From NCBI RefSeq assembly GCF_046591575.1, contig NZ_JBIQWA010000009.1:56353-120352 (forward strand): a stretch of 64,000 nucleotides of DNA, written 5' to 3'. The stretch comes from Marivita sp046591575 (GTDB taxonomy: Bacteria > Pseudomonadota > Alphaproteobacteria > Rhodobacterales > Rhodobacteraceae). This document shows positions 59,253-64,000 of the stretch, piece by piece (position 1 is the first letter of the stretch; each line of letters begins with the position of its first letter). The notes under the pieces are model-generated. The model saw only the letters and a list, made by a program, of their open reading frames with translations, had not been told where the DNA came from and made no database searches. A program made the position numbers and the translations under genes.

Positions 59253-59471
59253 GTGGCAGGGAAAAGAAAGGTTGGCGGTAGCTACCGAAGCGCAAAATCA
59301 GGACGCTATGTTACGCAGGCGCATGGGAAGTCGCACCCGCGAACAACCGTGAAAGAAGCTCGCGGGAAGAGCGGGTCAACCGGCGGCAGCTATCGAAGCG
59401 CCATCAGTGGTCGGTTTGTCACCGCGAAGCACGGCAAGTCAAATCCGAAGATCACCGTCCGTGAGAAATAA
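59253..59471 (+). CDS. Small basic protein with two tandem repeats
   Basis: Product of 72 aa made of two copies of a 27-28-residue motif: GGSYRSAKSGRYVTQAHGKS and GGSYRSAISGRFVTAKHGKS, followed by HPRTTV / NPKITV. It is strongly basic, without TM or signal. GTG 59253 is fixed by AGGAG 7 nt upstream; longer in-frame extensions have no such signal. It is the first gene of the CD-NTase operon, 76 nt upstream. No function is known to me; the repeat could bind nucleic acid or a nucleotide. Confidence 0.65.
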   Translation: MAGKRKVGGSYRSAKSGRYVTQAHGKSHPRTTVKEARGKSGSTGGSYRSAISGRFVTAKHGKSNPKITVREK

Positions 59472-59547
59472 CGACCGGATAGGGCAAAGCGGCTGACTAA
59501 ACCAACCATCTAATCGCCCATTGAGGGCAAAAAATCGTGAGGCTTCA

Positions 59548-60873
59548 ATGGGCATCTCAGACGACTTCAAGACCTTTCTCGATAATATCAAGATCGACAA
59601 TGCCGCGACTATTGCCTTGCGATACGGCGAAGTCACTGCTTCTCTTAACAAGGAGTTTCGCGACACAGAGTCAAAAACGGCTAACAGCCTTCAAGTTGGC
59701 TCCTATGGCCGTTGGACGGCGATCAAGGGCATTTCCGACCTGGACATGATTTACATCATGCCCGCCGGGAAGTGGGACACCTACAAGGAAGAGGGCCAAA
59801 ATAGGCTTCTTCATGATGCTAGGGATGCGATCAAGAGGCGATACCCTTCGACAACCGTCAAGGTGGATCGTTTGGTTGTCCGCGTGCTGTACAACGATTT
59901 CCACATCGAAGTGATGCCGGCCTTCAAGCTGGCTGATGGGAGCTACAAGTACCCTGACAACGCAAAAGGTGGGTCGTGGAAGATTACCAAGCCGCAGGCT
60001 GAACTCGATGAAATGAGAGAAGCCAATGAGCGCAAGAACCGAAACCTTCGCCACTTGTGCAAGATGGCGCGCGCCTGGAAGAACAAGCAGGGCGTCGCCA
60101 TGGGCGGCCTTCTGATCGACACTCTCGCCTACAACTTCCTCGAGTCAACCGACGAATACGATACCAAAAGCTTCCACTACTACGATTACATGTGCCGGGA
60201 TTTCTTCAAGTTCCTGGCTGATCAGCCCAAGCAATCCGAGTATGCAGCTCTTGGCAGTCGTCAACGCGTTCGTGTCAAGAAGCGGTTCGAGCGGAAGGCG
60301 AAGAAGGCATACGATCTATGTGTGAAAGCCATCGACGCGAGCGGACAGAAGAATGAGCGCCAGAAATGGCGGGATGTGTTCGGGAACGCCTACCCAGCAC
60401 CGGTAAGGAGTGCTGCGGGAGAGGCCGCGGCATTCGCGCATGTCTTCAAAAATACTGAGCAGTTTGTCGAAGAAAGGTTTCCGGTCGATATTCGATACCA
60501 CCTTCGCATCAACTGCGAAGTGACGCAGGATGGATTCCGGCCGGGAATGCTCCGTGACCTTTTGGAGCGGCATGGCGTCCTGCTTCCGAAGAAGAGCCTT
60601 CGATTCTTCATCGCAGATGCAACCGATCTTCCCGATGATGCCGAGGTGTTCTGGAAGGTCTTGAACCGTGGCGAAGAAGCCGAGCGTCGAGACATGATCC
60701 GGGGGCAGATCGTGCGCGACGAAGGTCGCGGTGAGCGCCGAGAGACCACAAATTTCCGCGGTGATCACCTCGTAGAATGCTACGCGGTCAGTCGGGGCGT
60801 GGTCGTTGCGCGCGACACCGTCCGGGTTCCGATTCGTGTCCGGGATGCCGAGGATGAAGACTATGCCGCCTGA
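59548..60873 (+). CDS. CD-NTase: SMODS nucleotidyltransferase with AGS-C domain
   Basis: Cyclic-oligonucleotide synthase of CBASS type, 441 aa. The polymerase-beta core has QVGSYGRWTAIKGISDLDMI: G51-S52 and the metal-binding D64 and D66, with a third acidic residue at E121 (FHIEVMP). The C-terminal third (about 300-435) matches the AGS-C sensor domain: RYHLRINCEV, LRFFIADATDLPD, FWKVLNRGEEAERRDMIRGQ, FRGDHLVECYAVSRG. GAGG lies 5 nt before ATG 59548. It overlaps the SLATT gene. On phage infection it probably makes a nucleotide signal for the downstream effectors; product unknown. Confidence 0.9.
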   Translation: MGISDDFKTFLDNIKIDNAATIALRYGEVTASLNKEFRDTESKTANSLQVGSYGRWTAIKGISDLDMIYIMPAGKWDTYKEEGQNRLLHDARDAIKRRYPSTTVKVDRLVVRVLYNDFHIEVMPAFKLADGSYKYPDNAKGGSWKITKPQAELDEMREANERKNRNLRHLCKMARAWKNKQGVAMGGLLIDTLAYNFLESTDEYDTKSFHYYDYMCRDFFKFLADQPKQSEYAALGSRQRVRVKKRFERKAKKAYDLCVKAIDASGQKNERQKWRDVFGNAYPAPVRSAAGEAAAFAHVFKNTEQFVEERFPVDIRYHLRINCEVTQDGFRPGMLRDLLERHGVLLPKKSLRFFIADATDLPDDAEVFWKVLNRGEEAERRDMIRGQIVRDEGRGERRETTNFRGDHLVECYAVSRGVVVARDTVRVPIRVRDAEDEDYAA

Positions 60874-61435
60874 CTACGATATCGCGTTCGAGGATCAGGT
60901 CCGTGAATGCTTCGGACGGGTGGTCTATACCCACAAAACGCACGAACGTATGGCCGATCGCTCTGCCGACACACTTCGCCGGTACAAGATGGCTCAGATT
61001 GCGCTTTCAGCCCTAACGAGTGCTGGCGCAGTCGGCGTCGTGGTGGGAGACGAGACATGGGTCGAGATTGTAACCGTCGTTATTTCTTTCCTAACGCTGT
61101 TCGTGGCCGCTTACCTGAAGAACTTCGATCCCGGCGCCATCGCCCAAAAGCACCGTGACGCGGCCGCGAAACTCTGGAACGTCCGAGAATGCTACCTCTC
61201 GCTTCTAACCGACCTTCCAAGACTCTCACATGAAGTTGCAGTTGAGCGTCGCGACGAATTACAGGCTATGCTTGCAGCCCTTTATGAAGGAGCCCCTCAG
61301 ACTGACGGAAAAGCCTACAAGGAGGCCCAAAGACGGCTGAAGGAGATGGAAGACATGACCGTCACAGATGACGAGATAGACTGTTTTCTTCCGCTCTCGC
61401 TAAAGCGATCCGGCGGACGACCTAAACAGAAATAA
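60863..61435 (+). CDS. SLATT-family two-TM effector
   Basis: Membrane protein of 190 aa, SLATT type (SLATT_5-like): two TM helices (IALSALTSAGAVGVVVGDE and IVTVVISFLTLFVAAYLKNF) followed by a cytosolic helical hairpin with DPGAIAQKHRDAAAKLWNVR and YKEAQRRLKEMEDMTVTDDE. SLATT proteins are predicted pore-forming effectors gated by nucleotide signals. ATG 60863 overlaps the CD-NTase stop by 11 nt and has GAGG 9 nt upstream; ATG 60854 is in frame. Confidence 0.88.
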   Translation: MPPDYDIAFEDQVRECFGRVVYTHKTHERMADRSADTLRRYKMAQIALSALTSAGAVGVVVGDETWVEIVTVVISFLTLFVAAYLKNFDPGAIAQKHRDAAAKLWNVRECYLSLLTDLPRLSHEVAVERRDELQAMLAALYEGAPQTDGKAYKEAQRRLKEMEDMTVTDDEIDCFLPLSLKRSGGRPKQK

Positions 61436-61465
61436 GTCAATCAGACTGAAGGCAAAAGGTAAATA

Positions 61466-62887
61466 ATGACAAAGAATATCTGTATTTTTTCCGATGGAAC
61501 CGGGCAAATGGGCGGATCTAGGCCAGACCAACGCCTTTCGAACGTCTACAAGATGTATCGCGCCATGCGTCCCGGCCCAGACTCACCAATTAACCCAAAG
61601 GATCAAGTCGCCTTTTACGATCCTGGGCTGGGTACGGGCGAGAGCGGGGGGCTCTTTGGCCGCGTCAAACCTATCCTCGAAAGTGCAGTCGGCACCGGCA
61701 TCGATCACAATATCATCGATTGCTATGAACAAATCATCGCCCATTTTGAGCCCGGCGACCGCGTGCTGTTGTTCGGCTTCTCGCGCGGGGCTTACACGGT
61801 CAGGGCACTGGCGAATGTCATGAACCTTTGCGGAATCCCAACAGAAATGCCCGATGGCAAACCCGTTCCGCGACACGGGCCCGGTTTACGCAAGATCGCC
61901 AAGGATGCAGTGAAGTTCGTCTATAACCACGGTGCCGGAAAGCCTCGCGGGCAGAACCCTTACTTCAAGCACCGCGAAGAGCTTGGTCGCAGGTTTCGCC
62001 AGAAGTATTCGAGTGCCCCGCAGGAGGGCGATGAAAACCAAGGCAACGTCCAGCCGACCTTCATCGGGGTTTTCGATACGGTGGCGTCACTCCGGACGGC
62101 AGTCGTGCGCACTCTCGTCTGGGGTATTACGTTTGCAACCGGCGCCGCCTTCGTCGCCGGTCTTGTTCTAGGGTGGTCATTGCTACTGGTCATCCCTCTC
62201 GGTGCCTTACTCGGAGCCCTCATTTGGCAGCTTGGCTCTCTACTACTGGATAATTTCAAGTACTTCGCGGATGATCCTGATCGCAAACTGAAGATTTGGC
62301 GCCTTACAGACTGGCCGCAGATACTGAAGACCGGGCATTTCGCCGCTTGGAACAAGCGCAACTACGACATGTGGCTGGATCCCGACGTTAACCACGCCCG
62401 CCACGCAATGGCGATCGACGAAGACCGCGCAGACTTCCCACGAGTTGGATGGGCGTCCAAAAAAGCCGCGATTGAGACCAAGGATCGAGAACCGGCTTGG
62501 CTCAAGCAGGTCTGGTTTCCGGGTTGTCACAGCGATATCGGTGGCAGCTACCCCGAGGCCGAATCCCGTCTCAGTGATATCGCCCTAGACTGGATGATCG
62601 ATGAGTTGAAGGAGTGTGTGCCTTCAATCAAAATCAACGAGAATTATCTCAACCGCGCTCCTGACCCCTTGGGCCTGCAGCATCGCGAGGACGCGATCGT
62701 GAGATTAGGACCAATCAGCATCCCATGGAAAAAAGGAATCCGAGAAGTTGGCGATGATTTCCCTCTCCACCCATCCGTACAAGAACGCATGCAGGCGACC
62801 GCGGTCGCTCAATTCGGAGAGGTCAAACCATATCGACCGCAACAGCTGAGCAAGCGACGCGATCTAAAGCGTTTCTATGAGACGTAA
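61466..62887 (+). CDS. DUF2235 alpha/beta-hydrolase with internal TM hairpin
   Basis: Hydrolase of 473 aa of the DUF2235 family, related to the catalytic domain of type VI phospholipase effectors (Tle1). FSDGTGQ opens the fold; the nucleophile elbow is LLFGFSRGAYTVR (S106), an acid lies in FIGVFDTVASL and the base region is WFPGCHSDIGGSYPE. Residues about 213-260 form two TM helices (VVRTLVWGITFATGAAFVAG; LLLVIPLGALLGALIWQLG), so it is membrane-inserted. It is 30 nt after the SLATT gene. Probably a second effector or lipase partner of the CD-NTase. Confidence 0.87.
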   Translation: MTKNICIFSDGTGQMGGSRPDQRLSNVYKMYRAMRPGPDSPINPKDQVAFYDPGLGTGESGGLFGRVKPILESAVGTGIDHNIIDCYEQIIAHFEPGDRVLLFGFSRGAYTVRALANVMNLCGIPTEMPDGKPVPRHGPGLRKIAKDAVKFVYNHGAGKPRGQNPYFKHREELGRRFRQKYSSAPQEGDENQGNVQPTFIGVFDTVASLRTAVVRTLVWGITFATGAAFVAGLVLGWSLLLVIPLGALLGALIWQLGSLLLDNFKYFADDPDRKLKIWRLTDWPQILKTGHFAAWNKRNYDMWLDPDVNHARHAMAIDEDRADFPRVGWASKKAAIETKDREPAWLKQVWFPGCHSDIGGSYPEAESRLSDIALDWMIDELKECVPSIKINENYLNRAPDPLGLQHREDAIVRLGPISIPWKKGIREVGDDFPLHPSVQERMQATAVAQFGEVKPYRPQQLSKRRDLKRFYET

Positions 62888-63198
62888 AATGCGTCTTCGG
62901 GCCCTTTCCGCAACAACTCTTTCGGCGCACCTTAATGTTGGACTGACCACGTCGCATTAGGAACAGCAAGTGAGAGAAGACCATAGTGCCGCGCGAAAGG
63001 AGCCCCCTGAGATCACGCTCTGCGCAGCAATGTGCGAGTTCATTTGACCCGGCACCCAACGACCACAGCGAGTGATTCATTTGCCAAGCTGCAGTGTAAC
63101 ATACCGAAATTGCTGTCAATCTCAACTTCTGGTAGTATATGGATGGTGTAGTTTCAAGGATCGTAAGATATGTCTCGCTGCGACATCGAGCCAAGACT
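62888..63198. other. Intergenic region after the CBASS-like operon
   Basis: About 310 nt. A weak hairpin AGACG/CGTCT sits at the end of the DUF2235 gene. The single long minus-strand frame has no coding features. TAGTATAT near 63133 resembles the transfer-operator core but is too poor a match to call. Confidence 0.4.
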
Positions 63199-63230
63199 AA
63201 AGGGGAACCGTGATCCCACGGCTCCCCTTT
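63199..63230 (-). terminator. Terminator hairpin of the DUF736 gene
   Basis: AAAGGGGAACCGTG / CACGGCTCCCCTTT: a 14-bp stem with one mismatch pair and a 4-nt loop (ATCC), 30 nt after the stop of the DUF736 gene on the minus strand. Confidence 0.65.
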
Positions 63231-63260
63231 CGGTGCAAATCGTCTAATCTTGCGCGTTGA

Positions 63261-63851
63261 TCATGCGACCAGCGAGAGCCCCGCGCCCGCGTCCTGCGGC
63301 TGCTCACCGCTGTCGATGAACGGGATGATCGAGAAGGTCTGCCCGCCGCGCTGTTCTTCGTTCTGCACGGCGTTGACGCGCAGATCGCCATCGGGCGTGT
63401 TGATCAGCAGCGACAGGTAGTCATTGCCCGTGCGGCTGCTTTTGGCCATCCACGCCGATCCGACGCGGATCGGTGTGCCCCGGGGCGAGCTGACCTCGAC
63501 GCGGTAATCCGGGTGGGTCTCCTCGGATTTGTAGCTGTTCTCGATCAGCATGAACTCCAGATCGAACATCATGTTGGCGATGTAGCCGGTGAAGGCGTTG
63601 TCAGCGTCCATGGCGGTCAACTCGCCCGAGATCGAGCCGGACTTCATCAGGCCGTTCGAGACCAGCGGGATGATCTCGAATTCGCCGCTTTGGGCCGCAC
63701 ACGCCTCTTTCGTCTGCACCGCGTTGACCCGGAACGGGCCCAAGCCGACATCAATCTGCATCGAGATGTAGGGGTTGCCGCTGGTATTGCCGGTTTCGTT
63801 CCAGGCCGTGCCGATGCGCACCTTGCGGCCTGATTTGTTGACTGCCGTCAC
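63261..63851 (-). CDS. Two-domain DUF736 protein
   Basis: Plasmid-backbone protein of 196 aa with two copies of the DUF736 fold: the first around VRIGTAWNETGNTSGNPYIS, the second around IRVGSAWMAKSSRTGNDYLS, each followed by FRVNAVQ / LRVNAVQ and IIPL / IIPF. DUF736 is widespread on alphaproteobacterial plasmids; function unknown. The GTG at 63851 is uncertain: the frame continues upstream for 20 codons (including CRKC) but has no start there. Confidence 0.8.
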   Translation of the reverse strand: MTAVNKSGRKVRIGTAWNETGNTSGNPYISMQIDVGLGPFRVNAVQTKEACAAQSGEFEIIPLVSNGLMKSGSISGELTAMDADNAFTGYIANMMFDLEFMLIENSYKSEETHPDYRVEVSSPRGTPIRVGSAWMAKSSRTGNDYLSLLINTPDGDLRVNAVQNEEQRGGQTFSIIPFIDSGEQPQDAGAGLSLVA

Positions 63852-63945
63852 GTCGTAATCCGTAACCGGTGTTTCCGCCGCACACTTACGGCATAGCGCG
63901 TGATCTGCGATTCAGAGCTTTCTTTGGTTTGAAGGGAGTTTCTCG

Positions 63946-64000
63946 ATGGGAGCTACAAGCGAGTTTCTGGCAAGGTTGCCGCGCCGGGCGGATGGTAAGC
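63946..64000 (+). CDS. Unidentified gene, 3' end outside window
   Basis: AAGGGAG lies 8 nt before an ATG that opens MGATSEFLARLPRRADGK and runs off the right edge. Only 18 codons are visible, so no family can be named; it diverges from the DUF736 gene. Confidence 0.5.
   Translation, partial: MGATSEFLARLPRRADGK

Noticed and set aside
63129..63144. Fourth copy of the transfer-operator motif (TAGTATAT).
   Set aside because: Only the central 8 bases match and neither half-site is complete.
62823..63194. A 123-codon minus-strand open frame after the CBASS-like operon.
   Set aside because: Overlaps the end of the DUF2235 gene, has no ribosome-binding site and an implausible composition.
1..64000. 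CRISPR arrays, rRNA genes and replication/partition genes.
   Set aside because: No regularly spaced short repeats, no rRNA-like sequence and no repABC or other replication gene were seen anywhere in the window.

Overview
The window looks like part of a conjugative plasmid, or an integrative-conjugative element, of an alphaproteobacterium, most likely Rhodobacteraceae (Roseobacter/Paracoccus type). The grounds are the GC-rich codon use, the virB gene order with DUF736- and DUF2493-type plasmid genes, the MntR and GSU2403-type proteins, and an IS903-like (IS5 group) remnant. No replication or partition genes (such as repABC) lie in the window, so plasmid and ICE cannot be told apart. Nothing was searched against a database; family calls come from recognised motifs.

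1-27.3 kb is a metal-resistance and envelope-repair island. It holds a Tat-exported multicopper oxidase, a Met-rich EF-hand protein, a CopA-type and a ZntA-type P-type ATPase, two CDF exporters, a ZIP transporter, two SCO1/SenC proteins, PCuAC, DsbA, two DsbB, DUF411 and a CcdA homologue. It also carries three paralogous YkuD L,D-transpeptidases, an M23 peptidase and the whole lipoprotein-maturation set (Lgt, LspA, Lnt). A MerR-family regulator with a Pb/Zn/Cd-type cysteine pattern (24331-24759) is encoded here. Five MerR-type operator dyads, four of them inside promoters with 19-bp spacers, lie before the ATPase, an L,D-transpeptidase, the SCO1 operon, the regulator itself and a transglutaminase/CDF operon, so they probably form one regulon. 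A separate CueR-type promoter precedes copA, and a DtxR/MntR-like palindrome precedes mntR.

27.6-41.2 kb encodes a VirB type IV secretion system in the order virB1-2-3-4, a small lipoprotein, a second transglycosylase, virB5-8-9-10-11, DUF4177, a secreted protein and virB6, mostly with overlapping start and stop codons. The other part of the transfer apparatus, virD4/traG, a VirD2-like relaxase and mobC, sits at 48.9-53.8 kb on the opposite strand. Between them (41.3-48.5 kb) is a cassette with a decayed recombinase fragment, hsdR-hsdM-hsdS, a HipA-like kinase and a DUF3037 protein. A GATA-rTATA-y-TATC-like motif recurs upstream of the 27.7-kb gene, the virB operon and the mob operon.

53.8-58 kb is a degenerate plasmid-backbone stretch with nested inverted repeats (a possible oriT region), a DUF736-like gene and its decayed inverted copy, a GSU2403-type nucleotidyltransferase, and a DUF2493 gene whose 3' end is duplicated. 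58-62.9 kb is a defence module: a RES/Xre toxin-antitoxin pair divergent from an operon encoding a small tandem-repeat protein, a CD-NTase (SMODS plus AGS-C), a two-TM SLATT protein and a DUF2235 alpha/beta-hydrolase. The last four form a CBASS-like system with two candidate membrane effectors. The window ends with a two-domain DUF736 gene and the start of an unidentified gene.
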